Below, one piece after another: positions 1-11,400 of a DNA stretch of 64,000 nucleotides (positions are counted from its first letter, which is position 1; each line of letters begins with the position of its first letter). The DNA comes from Siphonodentalium dalli (taxonomy: Eukaryota > Mollusca > Scaphopoda > Gadilida > Siphonodentaliidae), in NCBI GenBank assembly GCA_032622095.1, contig CP136064.1, forward strand, positions 109,914,004 to 109,978,003, given 5' to 3'. Below the pieces are notes generated by a model. The model was not told the origin of the DNA. It saw only the letters and a list, made by a program, of their open reading frames with translations, and made no database searches. Position numbers and translations under genes: made by a program.

Positions 1-807
1 AAAATATACACTTCAAAGATGAGAAAGATATTGACAGAATTCGACCAGAGATCAAAGGCCATGTAAAAGGTAAAGGAGAACTCAGAATGATTTCTCCCAA
101 TGAGACTTATGGAAAGGAGAAATATGCCTATCAGGATCCTTCAGTGGAGAGAATTAAATACAAGGATGAGTATGATAAGCAAAGGTCATTCAAATATGAA
201 CAAGAAGATAACTCAAGGTCAACGTCACTCAAGTATGACCAAGGTGATAGAGAAAGAAAAAGTCCAACACTTGAATCAAGGTACTATATAAAGCAAGAGA
301 AAGGAGGCTTTAAGAGCAGGTCACCTGAAAGGATCTCCGAGAAAGTTTGTATGAGGAGTATTTCCCCTGAACGAGTTTACTACAGAGATAAGCAAGGTCA
401 TCTTAGGATGGAATCACCAGAAAAAGAAAGTAAGCAGACAACAGAAAAGTGGGTTGAAGAGAAATCATATACGGATCAAAAGGAAAGAAAGAAGAGTTTG
501 TCACCAGACCGGAAGATTAAACGAGAGAAAAATAGTATTCCAACTCCAGTTCATAGTTCAAAAGCAGTGAAGAAATCAAAGAAAAAGAAAGAAAAGTCAG
601 ATAAGGATGATAAAGGCAAGAGTAAATCTGCGATGTCAGAAGGCGGGAGAAGTCTCACTGCAGATGATAAACGGCATCCAGGAAGCAAAGGTGAAGGTCC
701 CAGTCCAACAGCAAACGAGAGTAAGAGTACAAAATGGAAGACAATTGGGTCAGAGAATGTCACTGTTACCATAACAGCAGGCAAAGATACTGCACGAGAA
801 ATAACTG
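1..807 (+). CDS. Gene A exon (5' open)
   Basis: Frame open from base 3; the methionine at 87 is internal because in-frame coding sequence continues upstream to the edge. Charged, low-complexity, with repeats of the type S-P-E-R (RSPERIS, ISPERVY, LSPDRK) and a Lys-rich block near 560-640. Splice donor G|GTCAGT at 807/808. Reading through the donor gives a stop at 852-854. Codon composition and the antisense frames show no competing gene. Confidence 0.8.
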
Positions 808-3800
808 GTCAGTATTTTTTATTATTTTACGTAGCAGGTCAATACTTCTCTTAGCTCAGAATTGGACAAGAAAATTTATAACCGACCGATTATGCACTTG
901 TCAAATCAATGTCAAATAAATAAAAGTACTTTTTTCTCCAGTGCCTCGTTCAAAACTTAATCTCAAGTTATCCACAATTATAAATATTGAAGATCAAAGA
1001 TTATCATCAAGTTTGTCACCTGAAAGGATATATTGTAAAAATCATTTAAAAAGTTCTTGGAAAATTGAAGAATTTTATTCCACAAAGTAATCCAGACATC
1101 CAATATTTTCTAGAATTCTTTAAAAAATGAAATTAATACTCTCCATATTATTTGTTGTATGCTATAATTGTCTCCCAAAAAATAACTTTTCAAGGGAACT
1201 ATAGAAATAACCAACATCCGTCCGTCCATCTGTCCACCACACATATTGGGTACATTCATTGTGTAATCAACTCCTCCCACAGTTTCCAATGTAGAGAATT
1301 TAAACTCCAGGATATAGTTACCAATATAATGCTGATCAATGTGTCATATGTATATAATTTAATAATAAGCTGTCAATCTACGAAATACTGTAAAACAGTT
1401 GGCTGCCACATACTTTGCTATTAACCCTTTACCCAACAAAACGGCCAAAAACGCCCAAATAAAGCTTCAACAGCCTAAAATAAACAGCCATACAAATATG
1501 GATATCATTGGAACCGGTTCATTGACCACATTGTGATGGTTACAGTTATGCCCTGTGCCAATGCATTCTCTTATATATGCGAGTCGACCATAGGTCGCCT
1601 CGCATATATAAGAGAATGCATTGGCCTAAAAAAAAAAAAAATTCTTACATTTTTTATAATATTTTTATACATTCTTTGACAATTTTATCATTTTTAATAT
1701 GTGTTAAGCCAATGCATTCTCTTATATATGCGAGGCGACCTATGGTCGACTCGCATATATAAGAGAATGCATTGGCACAGGGCTGATGCCAGTTGATCAA
1801 TCAATAAGTAGATGTTTTGAGTCATAGTTGTCTCTTTCAACTTCACGTGTATTTTCCTCAGAAATAATCTGACAGTTGTATGCTCGTTAAACTTCTATCT
1901 TCCAGTTATGGTGGTTCTCCTGTGAAATGACAGATTAAATTGAAAGTGATAACTCTTGCTTCGATTAATGTTATGAGTTATAACCGAAAAGTTATTGGAA
2001 ATTATTCTCAAACTTTTTGGTTATAACTGCTTAACCTTAATCGAAACAAGAGTTATTTCATAAATCCATAACAGAAAATATTGTTTTTCACAAAGTTATT
2101 CCCCTTTTTGACTTAAATTTTTTTTTATGCGTTGTATGGTATAATTGTCCCCTGAAAAATAGATTTTCGGGGAACTATAGAAATGATCTCCATCCATTGT
2201 CTGTCCATCACACACTGGGTACATTCATTGTGTAATCAACTCCTCACACAGTATGAAATGTAGAGAATTGAAACTTTAGGATATTTGTACCCATATATGG
2301 ATAATGTGCAGCATGTATATGGACAACGGAAAAAATAATTTTTCACCATGCTATTCACCTTTCTAGACTCAGAAAAAGCCAACCTCCTAAGAAAATCAAT
2401 TTGGGGGGGGGGTGGAAACATGTGGTTGGCGACCTTTTATTAAGATTTGATTAAGCCATGCAAAGTCAATTTCTCGTTTCTCAGACTCGCATACATGGTC
2501 CCGAAACCCCGCGCGCTCAACCTTTTTATTCGCCTTTTACCTACCCTATTTTTTTCTTTAGTCCATTGGTGAAAACAAAGGTTTTTTTTTTTTTTTAGGC
2601 CTAAACAAAGATATATTCTCCCACATATATTTTCTGACTTCAACAGTACATGTACAACAATGCTGAAACACACAGGATGATATCAGGATCAAACAGATTC
2701 ACATTCTGTTGTTTTCCAATAGATCCATATTGTAAAATTATTCTTTCACATAATTTTTAAGCTGTGTCAGACCTTAGTTCTTAACTTTCAAAACTGAAGA
2801 ATTTATATTACATATCTCAGTTGCATGATCATATATTGCATGAATTTGGTACAGTTTCCCTGTATCCGCCATTTGCTAACAGTGTTACAAGCTTTGAATT
2901 GGAATATAAAAATGGTCTATAAAAATCTCTATTATTTGGGGATTTTAACATCCCTGCCTGGCATTCATCATAACTTAAGAGAACATCCCATAAACCCTGT
3001 CATCACCCCAAATCAACATAGCTATGACCGCTAGACCCCCCCCCCCCATCAAATACCATTTTCATCCAGTATCCATGCAAGATCAAACAAAACTGCTCTG
3101 GACTAGTTTATTCATCTCTATTAAACAACTATTAAAATGATTGATTACAAATATGCAAATAGGAATGATCCGATATGTCTCCTAGAAATTTGGGCACATG
3201 CTTGTTTCTCAAAACCCTGAGAAACGTGGAAATTGACTTTGTGTGGCTTTATTATTCATGTTCTAAAGATAAATCTAGTTATCTGTTTTATTCCAGAAGC
3301 AAGAAATAAAACTGAGGATACCAGAGTTACCATGGAAAGCCCATCTGCAAAGAGACAAGTTAGGTTAATGGAAGATATTCCAGGCAATGGTAAGGTCAGT
3401 GAAGATTCCAGAAAAGTAGAACCTGAGTTTGTGAAATGTAAGTGGGACTCACCTGGAGAAGATGAAATTCGTATTAGGCCTTCAAGGTTTTCATCACAAC
3501 AAACGCAGAAAATTCTTGAGAAGAAGAATACCTCTCAACTTGAAAAAGGACTGTTGAATGTTGAAAAAATTCTTTCCAAAACTATTATTATTAAATCTGC
3601 ATTGAGACCGAAAACCAAGACAGACTGGAAAGATCAAAGATCATCAAGTTCGTCACCTGAGAGAAAGGATACGGGGGGAAAGATGGCCTCTAAATCAAAA
3701 CCTGGTGGATATCCTTCAAGTACTAAGACTCCTACTCCAACAAAGAGCAGTCATAAAAGTGAGAGTTCTTCAAAAAAGAGGCATTCTCGATCAAGATCAC

Positions 3801-4372
3801 ATTCAAAATCTCGCTCAAGGAGGTCACGCTCTAGATCTCGATCTCGAAGGAGAACGCGATCCAGATCACATTCAAGGAGGAGGTCTCACTCGCGATCCAG
3901 GCAGTCTCGTAAATCTCGATCGAGATCCCGAGGAAGGTCACGACGATCAAGATCAAGAAGCAGATCACGGTCTCGAAGTAGATCTCGAAGGCCAAGGTCG
4001 CGAAGCAGGTCAAGGTCACGCAACAGATCTTCAAGTAGATCGCGTCGTTTCAGAAAGCAATCTGGTTCATACAAACACAGGAGACATTCAAGGTCAAGAT
4101 CAAGGAGTCCGGAAACGAGACCCTCGGGAATGTTTCGCAATGTGTTCCCAAGATTCCATGTAGGTGGAAATAACTCTCAATATTCGGGGAAAAGAAAGCT
4201 TCCTGATGTTGTTCTAGGTTCTGGTAAAAAAGCTTCGGGACGAAGCTCGAAAAGTCCAGACAGCAAAAAGTTAAATGTTGTAACTGCTGCAAAAGGAGGA
4301 ATATCTCCAGATAAAAATACATTGAATGAACTCGAGAGCTTTCTAGTCAAACTGAAGCAGAAGTCTGTATAA
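1..4372 (+). CDS. Gene A: RS-domain nuclear protein, 5' partial (whole span)
   Basis: Two exons, 1-807 and 3297-4372, joined by a 2.49-kb intron. The reading frame is open to the left window edge, so the true start lies outside. The split codon joins cleanly: the first exon ends in ACT G and the second starts AA, giving Glu. The product (about 627 residues visible) is Lys/Glu/Ser rich with several SPER/SPD motifs in the first exon, then a dense Arg-Ser domain of roughly 110 residues, then a C-terminal tail ending in LNELESFLVKLKQKSV. RS domains are known to mediate protein contacts in spliceosome assembly and to be phosphorylated by SR protein kinases, so a nuclear splicing or RNA-processing role is likely. 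I do not recognise a specific orthologue; no RRM, SURP, cyclophilin or zinc finger is visible in this part. It runs convergently towards SFSWAP. Confidence 0.8.
942..1090 (+). other. Possible alternative exon in gene A intron
   Basis: A strong pyrimidine tract and AG at 931-941 is followed by an open frame in exactly the phase left by the 807 donor: VPRSKLNLKLS, then DQRLSSSLSPERIY, ending at TAA 1088-1090. The DQR-SSS-SPER block resembles DQRSSSSSPERK in the last exon (about 3632-3670), also at DNA level. A GTAATC donor at 1087 would make a 145-nt exon, not a multiple of three; joining it to 3297 gives an almost immediate stop. It is either a terminal alternative exon, a frame-breaking cassette or a decayed duplicated piece of coding exon. 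Confidence 0.4.
1162..1425 (+). repeat. Pearl/HINE-like family P1, copy a (degraded)
   Basis: Starts with the imperfect hairpin TAATTGTCTCCC...AAGGGAACTA, then CCGTCCGTCC and a segment shared with 2135-2443 (GGGTACATTCATTGTGTAAT). No coding capacity. Family identity rests on the shared 5' hairpin and the GTCC tract. Confidence 0.6.
1550..1783. repeat. Perfect nested palindrome (foldback element)
   Basis: Two 76-bp arms (1550-1625 and 1708-1783) are exact reverse complements of each other as read by eye, separated by 82 bp of AT-rich loop containing an A-run. Each arm is itself a hairpin (CCAATGCATTCTCTTATATA against TATATAAGAGAATGCATTGG). No transposase. Relatives at 5384-5490 and 41732-41845 show it is a mobile family. 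Confidence 0.85.
2135..2443 (+). repeat. Pearl/HINE-like family P1, copy b
   Basis: 5' hairpin GTCCCCTGAAAAA...TTTTCGGGGAAC, followed by a shortened GTCC region and the same internal block as copy a; the right end GGCGACCTTTTATT resembles the end of the full copy at 6982-7742. Confidence 0.6.
3297..4372 (+). CDS. Gene A last exon with RS domain
   Basis: Acceptor TTTTATTCCAG ends at 3296; the exon reads EARNKTEDTRVTMESPS onward and stops with TAA at 4370-4372. Residues encoded by about 3775-4110 form a near-continuous Arg-Ser domain (SRSRSHSKSRSRRSRSRSRS and similar). The tail after the RS domain is more complex (FRNVFPRFHVGG, KRKLPDVVLGSGKK) and ends in an amphipathic LNELESFLVKLKQ helix-like stretch, possibly a protein-contact surface. 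The other ORFs overlapping this exon are shadows of RS codons. Confidence 0.85.
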
Positions 4373-4560
4373 ACGGTGTCCACTTAAGGAATAATCTCCA
4401 TTTCCTGATGTGATTGCATTTGTAATCGGACGGTGTCAATATGTTTATAATGTATACCAGTCCTTCGATTCTGAGGTGTGCGATCACGCCTTGGAAAACA
4501 TGTGAGCGCTGTAGCATCGTGGTTAAAGTTAATTGTTCTAACTCCATGTATAATCGCTGC

Positions 4561-4566
4561 AATAAA
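4561..4566 (+). terminator. AATAAA poly(A) signal of gene A
   Basis: First canonical AATAAA after the gene A stop, giving a 3' UTR of about 200 nt. Further AATAAA motifs at about 5174 and 5374 are possible alternatives. Confidence 0.5.
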
Positions 4567-4569
4567 GAG

Positions 4570-5383
4570 TTATCTGAGCCAATTGTCAGCACCTTTGTAG
4601 TTTCATTGCAAGCGTGGTTATCTGCGATCATGTGAATGTATTGTACATGGTGTGTCAAGTGTGACATTGAATTGTTTTTGTCGGCAACCTTTGATCTACC
4701 ATCCCATGTTAAGCTGTCATAATAAGAACAGCTGCCAACTATATGCAGTGCATGCATTTATAGTCGATTAGCCATTATATAGCTATCCATGCCGGACATG
4801 GATACTGATAACCGACTGTTGCAGTTCCGATTCTGCGGAGGTGCCTTCTGAATCAACCGACCTTGACTCGCTTGAGTCTGATAAATAACTTTCCGAAATT
4901 TGAGCATGTATTGTACACGCATCGCGGTGAAGGATTTAGGTTAATTTAATTCAGTTATACATTTATTTTCTGTGCCAGCAATTATTAGAGAATCATGATG
5001 CTATCATTAATTTACGTTTTACTTGTACCGGTATTATCTTTCATAACAGTCACTCTTTGAAACTTATTATAAATTCAACTTCCAAGACAGCGCTCACAAA
5101 CTTCAAATGGGCCACACGATTGGCAGCACACCTGCCATTTTCCACAATTGAAGGACTGGTGTACTCATAACCGAAAATAAAGGTTATTTCTTATCATTTC
5201 ATTTCAGTTAAAACTATCGGGCTGACAAGGCATTTTAATTTGAAATATCAGGAACTTTATAGTGACACGTCACATGCTGCCATTTTGAAATTCACACACT
5301 CAACACTGACTTTCTCCATGTGTTGTCATCCTATTTTTAAAACCCTTTCATGTTGGGAGCTGCGTTTGTACAGCAATAAAGAT
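4570..5383. other. Intergenic, no recognisable gene
   Basis: Unique-looking AT-rich sequence after the gene A poly(A) signal. Only short non-conserved ORFs on either strand; nothing else identified. Confidence 0.5.
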
Positions 5384-5490
5384 CCTATGCCATTGCATTC
5401 TTTTATATATGCGAGTCAACCATAAGAGAATGCACTGGCTTACAAGGTCAAGATAAATATTGTTAGGCCAATGTATTGGCACAGGGTTTT
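5384..5490 (+). repeat. Deleted relative of the 1550-1783 palindrome
   Basis: Contains CCATTGCATTCTTTTATATA, ATAAGAGAATGCACTGGC and TTGGCACAGGG, with the inner arms shortened. The sequence to its right (CTTCAGGAAGCTCCAGACAT) is shared with 41859 onward, so the copy at 41.7 kb derives from the same larger duplicated segment. Confidence 0.65.
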
Positions 5491-5533
5491 TGCAAAACTT
5501 CAGGAAGCTCCAGACATGGAAGGATTTAACACT

Positions 5534-5920
5534 TTAAAGATGCATAATCCGAATTACTATTTCTTTGGCTTTGAGAGTGATCAGATATCAATTTTTGAAA
5601 TTTGTTATTTCACCGAGATATGTAATTTTTGGCAGCCTGGCAAATATTCGTCAAGCCGATGGTCTCTGACCAAATTGTGGATGAAGATGGATAACTCTAA
5701 AATCAAGTGGCTTTTGGTGTTAGATATTTGACAAACCGGCCAAATTTTGTCGAACAAAATGTTGATAAATAACACATTTTGGGCAAGTTTATACCACATG
5801 TTGACTGGTTAGCATTATTTTTGGGCAATTAATTGATTCTGATAACTGAAGCTGCATTTATAAAAAAATTGTTAGATTCTGATGATATGGGGACCATCTA
5901 ATCGGATTGAGAACCTTTAA
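5534..5920 (+). mobile_element. TTAA-flanked element, family T copy 1
   Basis: Starts TTAAAGATGCATAATCCGA and ends AATCGGATTGAGAACCTTTAA; body block TTACTATTTCTTTGGCTTTG is shared with the other T copies. Non-coding. Confidence 0.65.
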
Positions 5921-6630
5921 CTTTTTTGGAAACTAATGGCAAAATAATATAGAGAATGGAGTGGATGTAAATTATTATGTTTTATTACACACCAAAAGGT
6001 GATTTATAAGGTCCAAAAAGGTGGGTCGAATTTCAGTTTTCGTTCTGCTCGGTTGGGAAAATTTTGGAAAATGTGGCGAAGTGCCCCATAGTCATTTTGA
6101 GCCCAAAAAAATTTGGGTCGAGTCCGAAAAGTGGGTCTAATATAAATTCCCTCTCTGCTCGGTTGCGAAAATTTTGGAAAATGGCAACGTGAGATGATAT
6201 TTCCTGTGAACAAAAATCCAGGTCATAAGTTCAAAAATGCCTCGAAAATAGGCAAAGTCCGAAACAAGTTCGGGGGCATTTTTTTTCCCTTGTGAATCAG
6301 ATTTTTTTTCACAGGAAATTTCATCTCAACCTTAATAAAGACGATGTTACCTCCCGTTTGAAATGAATGACATACTTCCGGTCCTCTGTACATCTGAGCA
6401 GATATCAAGGACATTTGTTATGGATGTTCATCACTATGAGAGTTCAATCTGGTGTTAAAGTTGTGTTCCAGAGTTATTCATCTTTGTTTATCCAGAAATG
6501 TTAATATATTTTTCAGCCATTAGCTTGATGAAATTTAGTATCGGTATGCATGTTCATTATCTTTAATGCTTTCAACGAGTGTCAAACTATTGCCCAATTT
6601 TTTTAACTTTATTTTTTTTAACTCCTTGCA

Positions 6631-6787
6631 GGGGGGGGGGGGGGGGGGGGGGGGGGGGTGGTAGTAACAAATTTGCAGGAAGGTATGCCTTTTTTTTGCA
6701 TCTGGCATCTTCGGGGACCCACCACCCCCAAACCTGCAAAAAAAATTCAGTCCCAATTTTTTTACATCCCCCCCCCCCCCCCCCCCC
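6631..6787. repeat. G28 and C20 homopolymers flanking a short spacer
   Basis: 28 consecutive G at 6631-6658 and 20 consecutive C at 6768-6787. The poly-glycine ORFs across here are artefacts of the homopolymers. Run lengths are probably variable and may be assembly-sensitive. Confidence 0.8.
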
Positions 6788-6981
6788 AAATTTATCTAAA
6801 ATTGTTCTAAAATCGCATAAATCTCTCCTGATATCACTCATATGACTGGGAATGATCTCAATTAGTTCAAATAACAGTTTAACCTGTTTCAGAAGCTGTT
6901 TTAATTGAAAAAAAAAATGTTTTATAAATTGCTGATAATCTGTAAACCTAGGTCATTGTGCAGAATACACAAAATTTCATA

Positions 6982-7742
6982 ATTGTCCCCCGAAAAAAAT
7001 ATTTCGGGGGACTATTAAAATAGCCTGTGTCCGTCCGTCCGTCCGTGCGTCCGTCCGGAAATGGTTTCCGGATGATAACTTTAGTTTCGGTTATTAGATC
7101 AAAAGCAAATTTCATAGGTGAGTTTATCAGACCAAAATACAGGTCAAGTTCGAATATGGGTTTGCTCCGCCCATTTTTGCTAGAGTTATGGCCCTTTTTT
7201 TACTTAGAATATTAAAATTTTGTGGTTTCCGGATGATAACTTCAGTTTGTGTGATCATATCTGAACCAAATTTGGTATGTGAGTTTATCAGCTCTATGTA
7301 CAGGTCAAGTTCGAATATGGGTATGCTCCGCCCATTTTTGCGAGAGTTGTGGCCCTTTTTCGACTTGTTTTACATAGAAAATTTCTCACTTTTTCGGTTT
7401 CCGGATAATATCTCAAGTTTGGATCTTTTAATTGCAAATACCGTTTTTATGTGGATCAGTCATATCAAGATACAGGTCAAGTTCGAATTTGAGTTTGATC
7501 CGATGATTTTTCTCAGAGTTATGGGCTTTTCGACTTAGAAAATTCAATTTTTCTTGTAATTTTCTTCATTTTGTGCCAATTTGAGGTTATATTTTTACTT
7601 TACTTTATTATTTTTGGTTATTTGTATGCATGTCAGTAATGAGACAATGCACAAATGTCTTATCCATATAGTATACTTCTACAAAGCCTCCGCTCCAAAT
7701 GAAGCCACCGGTTCGGGGGACACTGGCCGAGCGGCCTTTTAT
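6982..7742 (+). mobile_element. Pearl/HINE-like family P1, full copy c
   Basis: 5' hairpin GTCCCCCGAAA...TTTCGGGGGAC, then (GTCC)n, then three core units of 150-180 bp, each with a motif like CAGGTCAAGTTCGAATATGG followed by AGAGTTATGGCCC, and a right end with hairpin GGCCGAGCGGCC. It splits a repeat whose empty version is at about 8990-9005. No transposase ORF; ORFs here are chance frames conserved by repetition. Confidence 0.75.
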
Positions 7743-8070
7743 TTCTAACTATTTCCTGATTAGTCTGTCAACCAGCCCATTATCTAACATATTCCATACC
7801 ACTTAGTCTACTGGAGCAATTTACTTCTATTATACTAAACTAGCTGAAACAGGCTCCCTTTGTGAGCCTATATTCAGCATCGGAGACACCTGTGGTCCCC
7901 TTTGCAAACATTTTTATCTTAGACAGAGCCTTCATTTAGCGGCGGCCCCTTTGTGCGCTTCAAGCACATTTGGTCATTGAAACATTTATATATATATATA
8001 TTGTTTTAATATATTTTTTTAAAGATTGAATTCCTTGCTCAATTTAACAAAACCAATTTTATTTTATTTT

Positions 8071-8594
8071 TATACCCCCACTTTCAAAGAAAATGGGGGG
8101 ATATACTGGATTGACTGCGTCTATCTGTCTGTCCATCCGTCCGTCACACTTTCTCCCTGTGTGTGTCCGTCCGTCCGACCTCATAACTCGAACAACTATG
8201 AACCGATTTCAATAATTTTTTGTATGCAATCTCCTTAGGACCGCCTCTCAACATGGTGCTGATTGCGGTGCGGTCTTCTTTTTTTAAGTTACGCCTTACT
8301 TTTCGACTTATTTTGACTTAGAAAATTCTGTCCAACTTAATAACTTCAACAAATATGAACCGATTTCAATAATTTTTGGTATACATGCTTCTCACAACAC
8401 TCTCTCTCTACATGATGCGGGTCAGGGTTGGCTCGGACTGTTTTTCCTAACATTACACTTCATTTTCGACTTATTTTGACTTAGAAAATTTTGGATTTTT
8501 TTTGTGTGGATGCTATCAAGTTAGGGTTTACGGATAATGCGGGTTGAATTTGCCACAGTGGGGGTATGCTAGCACCCGAGTGCACACCTCTTGT
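8071..8594 (+). mobile_element. Pearl/HINE-like family P2, copy a
   Basis: Begins TATACCCCCACTTTCAAAGA with a palindromic GAAAATGGGGGG, then a GTCC-rich tract, then core units with CTATGAACCGATTTCAATAA, and ends GGGTATGCTAGCACCCGAGT. Same family at 47203-47706 and, truncated, at 25745-25927 (both reversed). Confidence 0.75.
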
Positions 8595-8744
8595 TTTAAT
8601 TAAAAAAATTTAAAAACTACCATTAGAACATCCGCTAGGGTACCCCTAGTCACCATACCAAATTTGGTTGAACTCGGTCAAGGGGTCTGAGAGAAAAATC
8701 CGGACAGATCCTACTTGTTTATATATACATAGATGACAAGCAGT

Positions 8745-9320
8745 CACAGCACTATACCAGACTTGGTTATGTTCGGTCTTGTGAGAGATCATCTGAGTTG
8801 AAAAAGGCAAATAATTCACTGATTGGCTTGATGCACTGATGACAGATATTTTCTACCCATTGATAGTCACATTAATGTTTGAGACAGTTGCTCGCTCATT
8901 TTACATACACACAATGATCTAGGCATTTGTTACATCAGGACAAGTTACTTATATATGCAAACTTAGGTCATTGTACAGGATACACACAATTCCATAATTT
9001 CTAACCATTTCCCGATTAGTCTGTCAACCAGCCCATTATCTAGCATTATTCCTTAACACTTTTGTTATTCTACTGGAGCAACCTCTGTTATAATAAATGA
9101 CAAACAGTCACTGTGCCAGACTTGGGATATTTTAAGTGTTGAGTAACAGATCATATGAGTTGATAGACATGCAAATATTTCACTGATTGGCTTGATGCAC
9201 TGATGAACAGTGTGATGACAGTTATATTCTAGCCACTGATAGTCACGTTAATGTTTGAGACAGTTGCTCGCTCTTTTCCATGCACACAGTGATCTTGGCT
9301 TTAGTTACATCAAGACAAGT
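8745..9320 (+). repeat. Tandem duplication, unit about 365 bp
   Basis: Two adjacent diverged units share ATTGGCTTGATGCACTGATG and GTTTGAGACAGTTGCTCGCT. A further copy of the same repeat, split by the P1 element, lies at 6940-7810. Confidence 0.65.
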
Positions 9321-9658
9321 TTATTTATTTCAGTTTTCATTTCTTGAATCTACTTTCCGAAGGGTGTCGGGAAGGATTTTTTTCACCCCACCGCCCCATA
9401 TGCAACATGCCATATAGCTCAATGTCATCTCTACTACTATGGGCCATATGAGGTCACAGTAATATAAATATGGTGTTTTTGCAGTTATAAATTCTTATAA
9501 TATATTTTAAACTGTTACAAATGTCATATAAGGCCACAAAAGGTCTTTAGTAAATAATTTGCATGAGGGTGTATAAAATGCGTTTTTTGCCCCTCTGGTC
9601 ACCCACCCAACCCGCCATACCTTCCTGCAAATTTTTACCCCCTCCCCCCTGCTCAATT

Positions 9659-10455
9659 TAACAAACAAGACAGTCAATGACTGGGGTCGCTCACCAGACT
9701 GCAAAGACTGATAAGACTGGGACTCTGGAGACCACAACAGTCAGAACATTTCATAATCACTTTAAAAGAAGTAGATCTAAACAGGATATGTGGCTAGATA
9801 GAGACTTCACGTATGTAGATTGGTGAAAATCCACCTTGAAATTACCAACCAATGTTCACCAATGTTTAACCCCCCCCCCCTCCAGCTCAAAAAGTCCCCG
9901 ACCGACCGGGCTCCAGACTCTCAAGTCTTAGGTTGGATTTTCACAACCGACACCTCAAACTTTCTCAATTGTTGGAAATTTCCAATCTCACGAGCGCCTC
10001 TTTATAAAACCATTTAGACATGTTTGAAGCCCAATTATCCATGGACCCAAAACACCATACATGTATGTCAGATTAATCAGTCAGGTGGTTCCAAGGTAGA
10101 TGTTTTAATGAATTTGGTATTTCAATGATTTTATTAGACACAAAAGTTGACCTCATTTTAACAAATCTGAATCTCAGTCACTAAATGATCCTCCATACTA
10201 TATGTAAGCTAAATAGTCCAACCTCTCTTGAGAAGACATTTTAAGAATTACTATAGAGACATTTTGTTATGTCCTTGGTCCCACCCCATTTAACCTGGTG
10301 ACCCCATCTGAATAAATTTGAATCCCAGACACCAAAGAACCCTTCATACTAAATATCAGTAAAATAGACCTGATGGTCCTTGTGAAGGAAGCATATTAAG
10401 AGGGAAACTGTCCTTCGCTTGGTCCCTATTTGACCAGGTGACCCCATTTTTATGT
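9659..10455 (+). repeat. Dispersed repeat Q, copy 1
   Basis: About 800 bp that recurs in the same orientation at 55388-56215; shared landmarks include CAAGACAGTCAATGACTG, GACACCTCAAACTTTCTCAA and TGGACCCAAAACAC. A short piece also sits at 49727-49800. Non-coding. Confidence 0.75.
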
Positions 10456-10967
10456 TTACCCATACCATAGTATGGTAAACATAGTGTCGTTGTCCGGATT
10501 TACCACTCGCCGTTAGTCCGTCCGTCTGTATGTCTGTCTGTCTGGCTGTAGACACTTTACGCATGGTGCGATAACTGAAACAATTTCTATCTGATCGGAA
10601 CCAAATTTTGTATATGAATTTATCAGCACCAAATACAGATCGAGTTCGAATATGGGTTTGATCCGAGTTTTTTTTACGGAGTTATGGCCCTTTTTCAACT
10701 TAGAATTCATGCATGCTGCCATAACTAAAAAAAAAATTATCTGACCGTAACCAAATTTGGTATGTGAGTTGCTGAGCCCAAAATACATATCGAGTTCGAA
10801 TATGGGTTTGATAAGATATTTTTTAATGGAGTTTTGGCCCTTTGACATAGAATTCATGAATGCTTGGATAAATCTACAATTTTTATACGCCCTTTTTGAA
10901 AAAAGGTCGTATTATGTTATCAGTCTGTCTGTCCGTCTGTCCGTCCGTCGTACCGTCCGTCCGTCCG

Positions 10968-11400
10968 TGTTTACTAATGACTACTTATGTGGCTAAGATT
11001 GTGTAAAATGGATATTTATGTGCATAACTTCCGTTGCGTGGCTAGCCACGTAACAGCTTTCAGATGGACGTTCAAAAATGATCTATTTGGCCTAATCAGC
11101 TTATTTAATTTTGTAGTCACTCAAAATTTGGAAGAAAAAAAGTCCATCGATTTAGACATCCATTAGGAGATGTCGGACACTGACGGACATTTATGTGGCT
11201 AGCCACCCAATTTTGAGTTTTAATCAGCTTCTTCTGCTATAATTCCAACATGTTATGAATCCATAATCTGGAGTTTTATCACTATCTACTACTTGATAGC
11301 CACATAAAATTTTATGGCTACTTGAGAAGCCACATAAAAACTAAAGCCACATTACCATTTCTAGCCACATAGGTCGGAGCCACATATCTACCCATTTGTT
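10968..11400 (+). mobile_element. Element X1 inside the P8 microsatellite
   Basis: Flanked on both sides by GTCC repeats. Starts GTTTACTAATGACTACTTAT and is rich in ATGTGGCT/AGCCACAT motifs in both orientations. The reverse complement is found at 54471-54934, also inside a GGAC tract of a different family. No ORF; an internal foldback is likely from the repeated AGCCACAT/ATGTGGCT pairs. Confidence 0.65.

Noticed and set aside
4347-4757. 136-codon minus-strand ORF in the gene A 3' region
   Set aside because: Overlaps the 3' UTR and end of gene A; no domain, probably chance.
6535-6845. Glycine/proline-rich ORFs
   Set aside because: Produced by G28 and C20 homopolymers.
7027-7538. Conserved-looking hydrophobic ORFs in the P1 core
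   Set aside because: Similarity between frames reflects repetition of the DNA core unit, and stops occur at equivalent positions in other copies.
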